From Rhizobium sp. ASV8 (lineage in GTDB: Bacteria; Pseudomonadota; Alphaproteobacteria; Rhizobiales; Rhizobiaceae), in contig NZ_JAELUG010000016.1 of NCBI RefSeq assembly GCF_016429255.1, forward strand, positions 1 to 64,000: DNA of 64,000 bases, in the 5' to 3' direction. Position 1 is the first letter of the stretch. Every line of letters starts with the position of its first letter. This document shows positions 46,787 to 55,150 of this stretch, in pieces. The position numbers and the translations under genes were made by a program. The notes under the pieces are model-generated. The model had not been told where the DNA came from and did no database searches. It saw nothing but the letters and a program-made list of their open reading frames with translations.

Positions 46787-47653
46787 TCAGACCATGATCG
46801 GCACATAGTAATCCATTGTCGCTCCGGGTTCAGTCAGCGGTCTTCGGTCATTATAGCACTCAAAATCTGGCTTTCCTGTTGGCGTCAGCCCGGACTCGGG
46901 CAGGAGATCACCCCAAACTTGCCGAATGCCTTCGGCAATCTGCAGGTGAACGGGGCCACCATCGAAGGTCAGCCGAAATACCGCGTAAGTGGCCTGATCG
47001 AGGACGAGCCGCTCAAATCCCTCCGGCAGGACAGCATTCTCATCCACCTCGACGCCAGCCAAATAGCTGAGCGTGCGCTCGTCCCGGTCTATGGCGGAAA
47101 CCACGCCATAGGTCGTCCACTTGATCTGCCCCTTGATTGGCATAGCTCCCATCAGGCGGGACCAAAGCTGCGGAATCTTGTCCTTGTTCGTCTCATCGAA
47201 ACGTCTCGCTGGCCCAGCGATCACGAAGCGATCGCGGGTGACCAGATCGGGCAAACGCTGGATATGGCTACTAGTCTCGATTGTCGCTGTCATTGGATAT
47301 TGACCCTCCATAGGTTCTAGGGCAAAGCCTTCGCGAAAACGGGCGGGTGTCGTCCCGAACATGCGTTTGAAGGCTCGGGTAAAAGCCTCTTGGGAATCGA
47401 ATCCGCAATCGAAGGCGAGATCGACAAGCCGGAGTTCTGGTTCACCGAGCAAGCGTCTGGCTCCTCGCACCAACCTTCTGCCGCGAACATGATCCATCAC
47501 CGTTCGCCGCGTTTGGGCGAGGAACATCCGGGAGAAGTAAAACGGTGAATATCCCGCCCTCTCCGCCACAACGTCGAGGGTCAGATCATCGTCAAGGTGA
47601 TCCTCTATCCAGGTGACAATCTCTCTGATGGTATTCGCGGATCCGTTCTTCAT
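46787..47653 (-). CDS. AraC-family regulator with GyrI-like effector domain
   Basis: A 288-residue regulator of the Rob/SoxS type. An N-terminal AraC DNA-binding domain with two helix-turn-helices covers about residues 5-105 (VVAERAGYSPFYFSRMF; LAFDCGFDSQEAFTRAFKRMFG). A GyrI-like small-molecule domain follows at about 125-288. That architecture usually senses toxic or hydrophobic compounds; the ligand is not readable here. ATG 47653 is used; a GTG lies three codons upstream, and neither has a good ribosome site. It is alone on its strand unit; targets are unknown. Confidence 0.9.
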   Translation of the reverse strand: MKNGSANTIREIVTWIEDHLDDDLTLDVVAERAGYSPFYFSRMFLAQTRRTVMDHVRGRRLVRGARRLLGEPELRLVDLAFDCGFDSQEAFTRAFKRMFGTTPARFREGFALEPMEGQYPMTATIETSSHIQRLPDLVTRDRFVIAGPARRFDETNKDKIPQLWSRLMGAMPIKGQIKWTTYGVVSAIDRDERTLSYLAGVEVDENAVLPEGFERLVLDQATYAVFRLTFDGGPVHLQIAEGIRQVWGDLLPESGLTPTGKPDFECYNDRRPLTEPGATMDYYVPIMV

Positions 47654-47796
47654 GCAAACCACTATCAGCCAATAGCCGTTTGTCGTCTTGACCGTTTTTG
47701 CGGTCCCTCTCCGGATCTACGACATCTTGAAAAATGGCATCGCACCGCAACCCCGAAATTCGCCTTGATCTGCGGCTCCTCATATGAGGGGTACAA

Positions 47797-48558
47797 TCAA
47801 TCGAAGTCGATCGCGTGCAGCTGGCTGCCGTGGCGCTTCAGCCAGGTCTTCGCCTCGTCCATGTCCGGACAAAGCTTGAGGCAGAGCGCCCAGAAACGCG
47901 GGCCGTGGTTCATCTCGCGCAGATGCGCGACTTCGTGGGCCGCGAGATAGTCGATGACCAAGGGCGGCGCCATGACGATGCGCCAGGAGAAGCTGAGATT
48001 ACCCTGCGAGGAGCAGGAGCCCCAGCGGCTGCGGGTATCCTTCATGGTGATGGACGTGACCGTGGCGCGGATGGCCTTGGCATGAACTGCGACAAGCCTT
48101 TCCAGATCGGCGCGGGCTTCCTTCTTCAGGAACGTCGCGATGCGGCGGCCGGCATGTTCGGGCATGCCGCTGACGCGCAGCACCGGCATGCCATCGACGA
48201 TGACGGCTTCGGTGAGGCCGCGGAGAGTTCCCGTGTGCTCGATCCGATGGCGCACACCGCGCAGGAGGATTTCGCTGCCGCTGCGCAGATTGCTTTCGGC
48301 GGAAAATTTCGCAAGCTTGGTCAGGAGCCAGCCCTGATGGCGGTCGAGGAAGGCATTGACCTCACGGGCGGAGAGACCGCGCGGGACGGTCATCTTCAAC
48401 GCCCGTCCGCCGGGCTCGATCCTGAGCGTAATGCGCGTTGCGCGCTCATGCTGGCGAATGGTGAGCGGCATCAAGCGGCCGGCGACATCGAGGGTGCGCG
48501 TTTCCGGCGCGGCTGGTTTGGCCTGCGGTTTTCGGGATCTGGAAAGCAGCGGAAACAT
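47797..48558 (-). CDS. YgjP-like (DUF45) zinc metallopeptidase
   Basis: A 253-residue cytoplasmic protein of the YgjP/DUF45 family, related to SprT and WSS1 peptidases. The metal site is HEVAH (His208, Glu209, His212) with a third ligand His218 in MNHGPRFW. The family block RSRWGSCSS at 177-185 is present, so the site looks functional. The substrate is unknown. The N-terminal 30 residues are basic and proline-rich. It stands between the AraC gene and repeat A3. Confidence 0.88.
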   Translation of the reverse strand: MFPLLSRSRKPQAKPAAPETRTLDVAGRLMPLTIRQHERATRITLRIEPGGRALKMTVPRGLSAREVNAFLDRHQGWLLTKLAKFSAESNLRSGSEILLRGVRHRIEHTGTLRGLTEAVIVDGMPVLRVSGMPEHAGRRIATFLKKEARADLERLVAVHAKAIRATVTSITMKDTRSRWGSCSSQGNLSFSWRIVMAPPLVIDYLAAHEVAHLREMNHGPRFWALCLKLCPDMDEAKTWLKRHGSQLHAIDFD

Positions 48559-48580
48559 GAGGCAGTTTTATATGATTCGC

Positions 48581-48690
48581 CAAAGCGCGTCGCAATCTTT
48601 CAGATTGGCTTCCGGTGCTTTGGCCTTCGATTTTTGCATGTCGTTGTCGCAAAGCCGCTGGGCACTTTTGTGCAACTTACTTTGCGAGCC
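48581..48690. repeat. Family A intergenic repeat, copy A3 (degenerate)
   Basis: AAAGCGCGTCGCAATCTTTC, then GATTTTTGCATGTCGTTGTC, GCAAAGCCGCTGGGCACTTT and TGTGCAACTTACTTTGCG. It aligns with A2 and A4, but the GCGACATGC end has decayed to GCAACTTAC. It is also the only copy that does not touch a stop codon. Confidence 0.7.
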
Positions 48691-48700
48691 CCGGCATAGA

Positions 48701-48730
48701 AAAACCGGCATCCGTTGATGCCGGTTTCGA
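48701..48730 (-). terminator. Terminator of the DUF2852 gene
   Basis: AAACCGGCAT and ATGCCGGTTT form a 10-base stem with a seven-base loop; on the minus strand it is followed by TTTTCTA. It lies about 30 bases past the stop. Confidence 0.85.
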
Positions 48731-48760
48731 CTATATGATACGGTTGCCTTCACAAGCCCA

Positions 48761-49201
48761 TCACGGGGTCTGGAATTCGGTCGGCGAGCCGCCATTGTCG
48801 TTGCGCTTGACGCTGTTGCGCTCACGCATGAAGCGGTCGAACTCCTCCTGATCCTTGGCACGGCGCAGTTCGCGGGCATAGGCATCGAAGTCGGCGCGCA
48901 TTTCATCCAGCTTGCGGCGTTCCTGCTCGAGGCGTTCAAGCTCTGCCCGGCGCCAGTCGTCAAAGGCGACGTTGCCGGTCGAAGAGAAGGAATGGCGATG
49001 ACGATTGCGATAACGTCCGCAGCCAGCAAACATGCCGTCGGTCCTTTCGTTCACATCCCGTTTGAATTCCCGCAAACGTTCTCCGAAGAGAATATAGGCG
49101 AGCATGGCGAAGCCCAGCGGCCAGAAGACCACGAAGCCGAGCACCATCAAGGCAATAGTAGCCGGAGTCCAATCCGGGCGAAGCAATGCAGATTGGTTCA
49201 T
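48761..49201 (-). CDS. DUF2852 membrane protein
   Basis: A 146-residue protein of unknown function, DUF2852 family. One long hydrophobic segment at about residues 15-38 (ATIALMVLGFVVFWPLGFAM) anchors it. After it come a Gly/Arg/His-rich linker and a charged coiled-coil-like helix (about 80-130, with repeated ELERLEQERRKLDEMRADF pattern). ATG 49201, with GAGGA nine bases upstream, is preferred to 49219. It has its own terminator and a long upstream region. Confidence 0.85.
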   Translation of the reverse strand: MNQSALLRPDWTPATIALMVLGFVVFWPLGFAMLAYILFGERLREFKRDVNERTDGMFAGCGRYRNRHRHSFSSTGNVAFDDWRRAELERLEQERRKLDEMRADFDAYARELRRAKDQEEFDRFMRERNSVKRNDNGGSPTEFQTP

Positions 49202-49483
49202 TGTCAGGTATCCTCGCACGGCGCATCGCCCTCCGACCGATACCGATCGATGGAAAGCTTTCTGCGCGTTTTTTAAAGCTCTACCTGCATCTCAGCGCGT
49301 TCCAAGGACGCGCGGCGCGGCAAACGGCCCGATCTCTGCGGTACCGCTGGAATCGAGATGGTAACCTCTTCGTGAGGCTTCAATGGCATTGCCTGACGGA
49401 ATCGGACAAGTGCTTGAATCCGCCGGGATAATTCAACAAAAGCTAATGTTTTGCTTTGCCAGTGGACGCTTTGATTTTGCTTG
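49202..49483. other. Intergenic region without a recognisable gene
   Basis: Upstream region of the DUF2852 gene, ending at the phaZ terminator. It contains a short inverted repeat (GCGCGTTCC AAGGACGCGC near 49297-49316). The open frames here lack ribosome sites and family signatures. Confidence 0.5.
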
Positions 49484-49510
49484 CCCCAAAACTGCACCGC
49501 AGTTTTGGGG
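49484..49510 (-). terminator. phaZ terminator
   Basis: CCCCAAAACTGC ACC GCAGTTTTGGGG is a perfect 12-base stem 10 bases past the phaZ stop. No long T-run follows on the minus strand. Confidence 0.7.
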
Positions 49511-49520
49511 GTCTTGCTCC

Positions 49521-50798
49521 TCAGGCCGACTTGCCGCCTTTGATGACGCGCTTGACGACCGGGCGACCGGTGCGGGCATGTTCGCGCGTGAAGGCCAGAA
49601 TGCGCGGCGCGATCTCGCGGCGGAAACGCGAGCCATTGAAGACACCGTAATGGCCGACATCCGGCTGCAGATAGTGCATGCGCATATGGTCGGGGATATT
49701 GGTGCAGATGGTCTGCGCCGCATGCGTCTGGCCGACGCCGGAGATATCGTCATTCTCGCCTTCGACGGTCAGAAGCGCGACATTGCGGATGGCCGTGGGA
49801 TCGACGCGCTGGCCGCGATGCATGAGCTCGCCCTTGGGCAGCGCATGCTTGATGAAGACCTGATCGACCGTCTGCAGATAGAATTCCGCCGTCAGGTCCA
49901 TGACAGCCAGATATTCGTCATAGAAATCGCGGTGCTTTTCGGCCGGCTCGCCATCGTTCTTGACGAGATGCACGAAGAAATCCTTGTGCGCGATCATGTG
50001 CCGATCAAGGTTCATCGACATGAAGCCGGAAAGCTGCAGGAAGCCCGGATAGACCGGGCGCATGAAGCCCGGCTGCGGCCAGGGCACGTTCATGACGACA
50101 TTGTCGGCAAACCATTCCAGCGGCTTGTCCTTGGCAAGCTGGTTGACGGCGGTCGGATTGATCCGGGTATCGATGGGACCACCCATCAATGTCATCGACG
50201 AGGGCGCCAGACGGTCGCCGGACGCTTCCATGACGGCTGCTGCCGCCAATACCGGCACCGACGGCTGACAGACGGCGACGACATGGGTATCCGGGCCGAG
50301 GTGATGCAGCATCTCGATGACGTAATCGATATAGTCTTCCAGATCGAAGGTGCCTTCCGTCATCGGCACCATGCGGGCATCGATCCAGTCGGTGATGTAG
50401 ACATCGGCACCCGGCAGAAGGGCTTCGACGGTGCCGCGCAGCAGTGTGGCGTAATGGCCCGACATCGGCGCCACGATCAGGATGCGGGGATCGGTGCCGT
50501 GGCCGGCGGGCAAGCTGCGTTCGAAACGAATGAGGTTGCAGAAGGGCTTCTTCCAGACGATCTTCTCGTAGACGGACACCGGCCTGCCCTCGATGACGGT
50601 CTCGTGCAGCCCGAACTCCGGCTTGCCGTAGCGTCTGGTCGTGCGCTCGAAAACCTCGAGGCTTGCCGTCAACGTGCGGCCGAACACCGTGTGCGAGAGG
50701 GGATTGAGGGGATTGGCATAGGCCAGGCGCATCATATCAGCCGCGACGCGAAAAGGGGCGAGGGCGGCATGATTGAGTTCGTAAAACTGATAAAACAT
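49521..50798 (-). CDS. phaZ: Intracellular polyhydroxybutyrate depolymerase
   Basis: Mobilises stored PHB granules to 3-hydroxybutyrate; 425 aa, no signal peptide, so cytoplasmic. The alpha/beta-hydrolase core has nucleophile Cys177 in VAVCQPSVP, the cysteine-type box of intracellular PhaZ. VEGENDDISGVGQT carries the acid and HYLQPDVGHYGVFNG the histidine. The N-terminus MFYQFYELNHAALAP is characteristic of the family. It is single-gene, with a long GC-rich leader containing three GAGGAGC motifs. Confidence 0.95.
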   Translation of the reverse strand: MFYQFYELNHAALAPFRVAADMMRLAYANPLNPLSHTVFGRTLTASLEVFERTTRRYGKPEFGLHETVIEGRPVSVYEKIVWKKPFCNLIRFERSLPAGHGTDPRILIVAPMSGHYATLLRGTVEALLPGADVYITDWIDARMVPMTEGTFDLEDYIDYVIEMLHHLGPDTHVVAVCQPSVPVLAAAAVMEASGDRLAPSSMTLMGGPIDTRINPTAVNQLAKDKPLEWFADNVVMNVPWPQPGFMRPVYPGFLQLSGFMSMNLDRHMIAHKDFFVHLVKNDGEPAEKHRDFYDEYLAVMDLTAEFYLQTVDQVFIKHALPKGELMHRGQRVDPTAIRNVALLTVEGENDDISGVGQTHAAQTICTNIPDHMRMHYLQPDVGHYGVFNGSRFRREIAPRILAFTREHARTGRPVVKRVIKGGKSA

Positions 50799-50841
50799 GG
50801 GGGGCTTTACCTTTCGTGATGCGGGTCTGCGACCTCGCCAA

Positions 50842-50938
50842 TCACCTGATCATTGAAACGCACGCTCCTCGCGTGTCGCTTGCCTTCGCTGCGGCGCTCC
50901 TCCAGTCGCGTCGTGCAGCAGGATAATCGCAGCTCCTC
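50842..50938 (-). promoter_or_regulatory. phaZ leader with three GAGGAGC motifs and a mini-ORF
   Basis: On the minus strand GAGGAGC occurs at 50932-50938, 50896-50902 and 50864-50870. Ten bases after the last, ATG ATC AGG TGA (50853-50842) forms a three-codon reading frame. The phaZ ATG is 43 bases further on. No gene is seen in the rest of 50871-51025. Confidence 0.35.
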
Positions 50939-51025
50939 GGGCGCAATCATTATCCTTTAAGCTCTTACTATCCAGCCTAACAGCTTTTTGCTGCAGAGCA
51001 ACATAACCATTGCCGGTTCTTTCGA

Positions 51026-51058
51026 TAAAAAATGCCGGAGAATCGCTTCTCCGGCATC
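51026..51058 (-). terminator. Terminator of the FAH-family hydrolase gene
   Basis: ATGCCGGAGAA and TTCTCCGGCAT form an 11-base stem; the minus strand continues with TTTTTTATC. It lies about 43 bases past the stop. Confidence 0.9.
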
Positions 51059-51100
51059 AAGATTGATCTCAAAAAGTTAAAGTTCCTGAGCCTGCACGCA

Positions 51101-51943
51101 TCAAGCGTCGGCAAGGAAAGTTTGCTTCTGGGTGCCGAGGCCTTCCATGCCAAGCTCGACGACGTCGCCAGGCTTCAGATACTGCGGCGGCTTCATGCCC
51201 ATGCCGACGCCGGGAGGCGTGCCGGTGGAGATGACGTCGCCCGGGTGCAGAGACATGAACTGGCTGAGATAGGACACGAGGAAGGCAACGCCATAGACCA
51301 TGGTCTTGGTCGAGCCGTTCTGCATCGTCTTGCCGTTGACTTTCAGCCACATGCCGAGGTTCTGCGGATCGGCTACCTCGTCCTTGGTGACGAGCCAGGG
51401 GCCGATCGGGCCGAAGGTGTCGCAGGACTTGCCCTTGGTCCACTGGCCCGAGCGCTCGGTCTGGAAGGCGCGTTCGGAAACGTCGTGCGAGACGCAGTAA
51501 CCGGCGACATAATCGAGAGCATCGGCTTCGGTGACATATTTCGCCGTCTTGCCGATGACGACGCCGAGCTCGACCTCCCAGTCGGTCTTTTCAGAGCCGC
51601 GCGGGATCAGCACGTTGTCGTTCGGGCCGACGATAGCAGAGCTTGCCTTCATGAAGATGATCGGCTCCGGCGGCACGGTGGCGCCCGTTTCGGCAGCGTG
51701 GTCGGAGAAATTCAGGCCGATGCAGATGAACTTGCCGGTGCCGGCAACGCAGGCGCCGAGGCGGCCTTCGGCCAGTTCGGGCAGGCTCTTCGGATCGAGC
51801 GCTGCGATCTTTGCCAGGCCAGCGGGCGAAATCGCCTCGCCGCCGATATCGGCGACGTGAGCGGAGAGATCGCGGATCTTGCCATCGCTATCGAGAAGCG
51901 CCGGCTTTTCCTTGCCGACTTCGCCAACACGCAACAACTTCAT
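51101..51943 (-). CDS. Fumarylacetoacetate hydrolase family protein
   Basis: A 280-residue FAH-fold enzyme. The metal-binding block is in the second half: ETGATVPPEPIIFMKASSA, then WEVELGVVIGK with Glu ligands, and VSHDVSERAFQ with the Asp. It ends with PGDVISTGTPPGVGMG. Relatives include ureidoglycolate lyase, 2-hydroxyhepta-diene-dioate isomerase and acylpyruvases; the exact substrate cannot be read from sequence. It stands between its own terminator and repeat A4. Confidence 0.88.
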   Translation of the reverse strand: MKLLRVGEVGKEKPALLDSDGKIRDLSAHVADIGGEAISPAGLAKIAALDPKSLPELAEGRLGACVAGTGKFICIGLNFSDHAAETGATVPPEPIIFMKASSAIVGPNDNVLIPRGSEKTDWEVELGVVIGKTAKYVTEADALDYVAGYCVSHDVSERAFQTERSGQWTKGKSCDTFGPIGPWLVTKDEVADPQNLGMWLKVNGKTMQNGSTKTMVYGVAFLVSYLSQFMSLHPGDVISTGTPPGVGMGMKPPQYLKPGDVVELGMEGLGTQKQTFLADA

Positions 51944-52095
51944 GGATTTTCCTTCCCTGCATTTTCAAAGACGAGATTGCTTTCAGCGCCAAAATTGATG
52001 GCGTCATATATGAACGAATTATTCACCAGTGTCATCAAGCGATTTCGAAGAGCATAGCATGCCCGAAGCTGCCGCGTGGGAACAACAGTTTCTCT

Positions 52096-52200
52096 AAAGC
52101 GCATCGCGATCTCTAAGCCTCGCTTCGTGCGCTTTAGCTTTTTGATTTTACGCATATCGTTACCGCAAAACCGCTGCGCACCTTTACGCGACATGCTTCA
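52096..52200 (-). repeat. Family A intergenic repeat, copy A4
   Basis: On the minus strand it begins TGAAGCATGTCGCGTAAAGG, then TGCGCAGCGGTTTTGCGG, and ends with arms AAAGCGCACGAAGCG and GCGATGCGCTTTA. Its first triplet TGA is the stop codon of the downstream-annotated decarboxylase gene. It matches A2 almost base for base. Confidence 0.85.
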
Positions 52201-53616
52201 GGAGGCAGGCAACGATCTGGCGATTTCGAGGATGACATCAAAAGCCGTATCGATGTCATCAGCCGTCGCTTCGAACTGTCCGGCCTGGAAACGAATGACG
52301 AGACGGCCCGCGACGCGTGTCTGCGTCAGATAGATGCGACCATCATTGTTGATCGCCGTGATCAGGCGCTGAGTATGCTCCTCCTGAGCGACGCCCGAGG
52401 GAGCCTTGTGATCGAAGGAGAACAGCGACAGGAACGGTTGGGTGACGATCTCGAAATCCGGCTCGGCCGCGAGGCGCTTAGCCAGATTCTGCGACCAGGC
52501 GACGTGGTTGCGGATCATCGTGCGCAGCCCTTCCAGCCCATGATAACGCAGGAGGAACCAGAGCTTCAGCGCCCGGAAGCGGCGGCCGAGCGGCACCGAC
52601 CATTCCGAATAGTTGATGATGCCGTCGTGGCCGTGGGTGCGCAAATATTCCGGCTGGATCGCAAGGGTCCTTACCAGGGCATCCGGTTCGCGGACGAACT
52701 GGACGGAGCAATCGAACTGCGCGCCGAGCCACTTATGCGGGTTGAAGACGACGGAATCGGCCCGCTCAACACCCCGCCACAGATCACGGAATTCCGGGCA
52801 AATCATCGCGGAGCCGGCCCAGGCGGCATCCACATGCACGTAAAGGCCGTTCGCATGCGCGACCTCGACCACAGCCGCGATGTCATCGCAGGCGCCGACG
52901 CTGGTGCCGCCGACGCAGGCAATGACGCCGGCGGGCAGCAGACCGGCGGCGCGGTCCCGCTCTATCGCGGCGGCAAGCGCCTGCGGATCCATTGATTTGT
53001 TCGGCCCACCGGAGGGAATGCGGACCAGATTTTCGGCACCGACGCCGGCAATCCAAATGGCGCGATCGATCGAGGTGTGAACCTGATCGGTGGAATAGAT
53101 GCGCACGGTCTTGTTGGCCGCGAGCCCTCGGCTGTTTCCCTGCCAGTCAAGCGCTCTCTCGCGCATGACAAGCACAGCCGCAAGAGTTGCCGTCGACGCA
53201 GAATCCTGTATGACGCCGCTAAAGCTTTCCGGCAGGCCGAGGGCCTGGCGCAGCCAATCGACCACCTTGGTTTCAAGCTCGGTGGCAGAAGGCGATGTCT
53301 GCCAGAGCATGCATTGGGCGGCGATGGCGCTGACCAGATATTCGGCGACCACGGAGACCGGAGCTGCATTGGCGGGGAAATAGGCAAAGAAGCGCGGATG
53401 CTGCCAATGTGTCATCCCGGGAACAAGGATATCCTCAAAATCCTTGAAGATATCCTCCATGGCTTCGCCAGATTCCGGTGGAGAATCAGCAATATGCGCC
53501 GATATTTCGCCCGGCGCCATCTTGGCTCGTACCGGCCTGTCACGAAGCGAGGCGCGATAGTCTGCGCCCCAGTTTGCCGCCTTCTCCGACCATTGCCGGA
53601 ACTCTTCCCAATTCAT
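52198..53616 (-). CDS. PLP-dependent decarboxylase (aromatic-amino-acid/glutamate decarboxylase group II)
   Basis: A 472-residue fold-type I PLP enzyme. The cofactor lysine is Lys295 in NPHKWLGAQFDC and the PLP-nitrogen Asp is in HVDAAWAG (261-268). The N-terminal MTHWQHPRFFAYFPAN matches the substrate-pocket motif of aromatic-L-amino-acid decarboxylases. Tryptophan, tyrosine, phenylalanine or DOPA are likely substrates; which one is unknown. It is encoded just upstream of the FAH gene but separated by repeat A4, whose first bases form its stop. Confidence 0.92.
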   Translation of the reverse strand: MNWEEFRQWSEKAANWGADYRASLRDRPVRAKMAPGEISAHIADSPPESGEAMEDIFKDFEDILVPGMTHWQHPRFFAYFPANAAPVSVVAEYLVSAIAAQCMLWQTSPSATELETKVVDWLRQALGLPESFSGVIQDSASTATLAAVLVMRERALDWQGNSRGLAANKTVRIYSTDQVHTSIDRAIWIAGVGAENLVRIPSGGPNKSMDPQALAAAIERDRAAGLLPAGVIACVGGTSVGACDDIAAVVEVAHANGLYVHVDAAWAGSAMICPEFRDLWRGVERADSVVFNPHKWLGAQFDCSVQFVREPDALVRTLAIQPEYLRTHGHDGIINYSEWSVPLGRRFRALKLWFLLRYHGLEGLRTMIRNHVAWSQNLAKRLAAEPDFEIVTQPFLSLFSFDHKAPSGVAQEEHTQRLITAINNDGRIYLTQTRVAGRLVIRFQAGQFEATADDIDTAFDVILEIARSLPAS

Positions 53617-53679
53617 GCCGATCCTCCCGCTTTATCGATTGAGGCGGACCTTAGACCGGTTTTGGAATAGGGTCGAGTA

Positions 53680-54633
53680 TCAGAAAAGCTCGTCGAGAGC
53701 AGGCCCGAGCGGCACGATACCGCTCGGATTGAGCGTGGCTATCGAGTAGTATCCGCGCTTGATGTGATCGAAGCTGACCGTCTCTGCAATGCCGGGCCAG
53801 TCCAGCATGCGGCGGCAGAAGGACTGGAGATTGGCATAGTCCGAGAGCCGGCGGAGATTGCACTTGAACAGGCCGTGATAGGCGACATCGAAGCGAACGA
53901 GGGTGACGAACAGCCTGATATCGCTTTCGGTGGGATGATCGGTAAAGAGGAAGTCCCTGCCTTCCAGCTCCGCCTCGACCCGATCGAGGCAATCGAACAC
54001 CTCGGTGAAGGCTTCTTCATAGGCAAGCTGCGTTGTCGCAAAGCCGGCGCGGTAGACGCCATTGTTGAGGGCGGGATAGATCCGAGCGTTGAAGCTGTCG
54101 ATATCATCCCGTTTGGCTGCCGGGTAAAGATTGATGTCGTGGCGGGCGAGATCGCCGAAGCCCTCATTCAGCATCCGCAGAATATCGGATGACTCATTGT
54201 TGACGATCGTGCCGGTCTTCTTGTCCCAAAGGACGGGCACGGTGGCGCGGCCGGTGAAGGCTGGGTCGGCCTTGGTGTAAATCTCGTGCATGTAGGTGGC
54301 GCCATTGACGGCGTCATTCGTGGCACCGGGATAATCGCCAAAACGCCAGCCCTGTTTGGAGAGTACGGGCTCGACAATGGAAACGGAAATAGCCTCTTCC
54401 AGGCCCTTCAGCTTGCGCCCGATCAGCGTGCGCGATGCCCAAGGGCAGATCAGAGCGACATAGAGATGGTAACGGCCGGTTTCCGCCTTGAAACCACCCT
54501 CGCCCATCGGGCCAGCCCGGCCGTCGGGCGTGACCCAATTGCGAAAGCTCGAGGTCTGGCGAACGAAGCCGCCCTTCTCATCCTTGGCCTGGACCGGTTG
54601 CCAATCTTCCGTCCATTTTCCGTTTACCAGCAA
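53680..54633 (-). CDS. Glutathionyl-hydroquinone reductase
   Basis: Xi-class glutathione transferase (YqjG/PcpF type), 317 aa, that reduces glutathionyl-hydroquinones. The catalytic Cys63 sits in LICPWASR; the WRFGDYPG loop and an all-helical C-terminal domain follow. The best start is TTG 54633: GGAGA lies seven bases upstream, and the following VNGKWTEDW is the usual N-terminus. It is 63 bases upstream of the decarboxylase gene on the same strand and could be co-transcribed. Confidence 0.92.
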   Translation of the reverse strand: MLVNGKWTEDWQPVQAKDEKGGFVRQTSSFRNWVTPDGRAGPMGEGGFKAETGRYHLYVALICPWASRTLIGRKLKGLEEAISVSIVEPVLSKQGWRFGDYPGATNDAVNGATYMHEIYTKADPAFTGRATVPVLWDKKTGTIVNNESSDILRMLNEGFGDLARHDINLYPAAKRDDIDSFNARIYPALNNGVYRAGFATTQLAYEEAFTEVFDCLDRVEAELEGRDFLFTDHPTESDIRLFVTLVRFDVAYHGLFKCNLRRLSDYANLQSFCRRMLDWPGIAETVSFDHIKRGYYSIATLNPSGIVPLGPALDELF

Positions 54634-54793
54634 AGCTCAGTCTCCACGCGCGGGTTTCTTATTCAACCACAGCATAGCGGAACAGAATTTCACTGGAATA
54701 ACGCAAACTTGAAACAGACTGTCTACCTGGCGCAGGCAGATGCGGTTATGTATGAAAACCTGCAACTTTTGATCAAGTTCACTGGAGCATCCT

Positions 54794-55093
54794 ATGGCGA
54801 CATCCGTTTCCACGGTCACGACCGATCATGCCAGCCGTTATTTGCAGCAACTCTGCAAGCACTGGAGCCACAAATTTGAAGTGGAATTCAACGAGACCGC
54901 TGGCAAGGTGCCGTTCAGTCCGGAAGCATCCCTTGAATTGGCCGCAGATACCGCGAAGCTGATCCTGACGTTGAACGTCGCAAAGCCAGAGGATCTCGAG
55001 CGCCTGCAGGATGTCGTCGCCGATCATCTCAAGCGCTTCGCCTTCCGCGAAGAACTCGACTTTGTCTGGATCCCCGACGCGAGCGCCGCGTAA
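54794..55093 (+). CDS. DUF2218 protein
   Basis: A 99-residue cytoplasmic protein of the DUF2218 family, function unknown. The conserved parts are RYLQQLCKHWSHKF and FGN-like GKVPFSP, followed by an amphipathic helix region (LERLQDVVADHLKRFAFREEL) and a short WIPDA tail. It diverges from the glutathionyl-hydroquinone reductase gene and lies 57 bases before the nitroreductase gene. Confidence 0.85.
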   Translation: MATSVSTVTTDHASRYLQQLCKHWSHKFEVEFNETAGKVPFSPEASLELAADTAKLILTLNVAKPEDLERLQDVVADHLKRFAFREELDFVWIPDASAA

Positions 55094-55150
55094 TTTTCTT
55101 ATCCAACTCCCAAGACCTGCAACTGGTTCACCTAGACGAAAGAAGCCCCT

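Noticed and set aside
49383..50819. Plus-strand frame opposite phaZ
   Set aside because: Antisense of a well-recognised enzyme; no supporting features.
51940..52194. Small frame encoding MSRKGAQRFCGNDMRK and a similar one near 10167-10529
   Set aside because: The peptides are similar only because both read through family A repeat DNA; no ribosome site was found.
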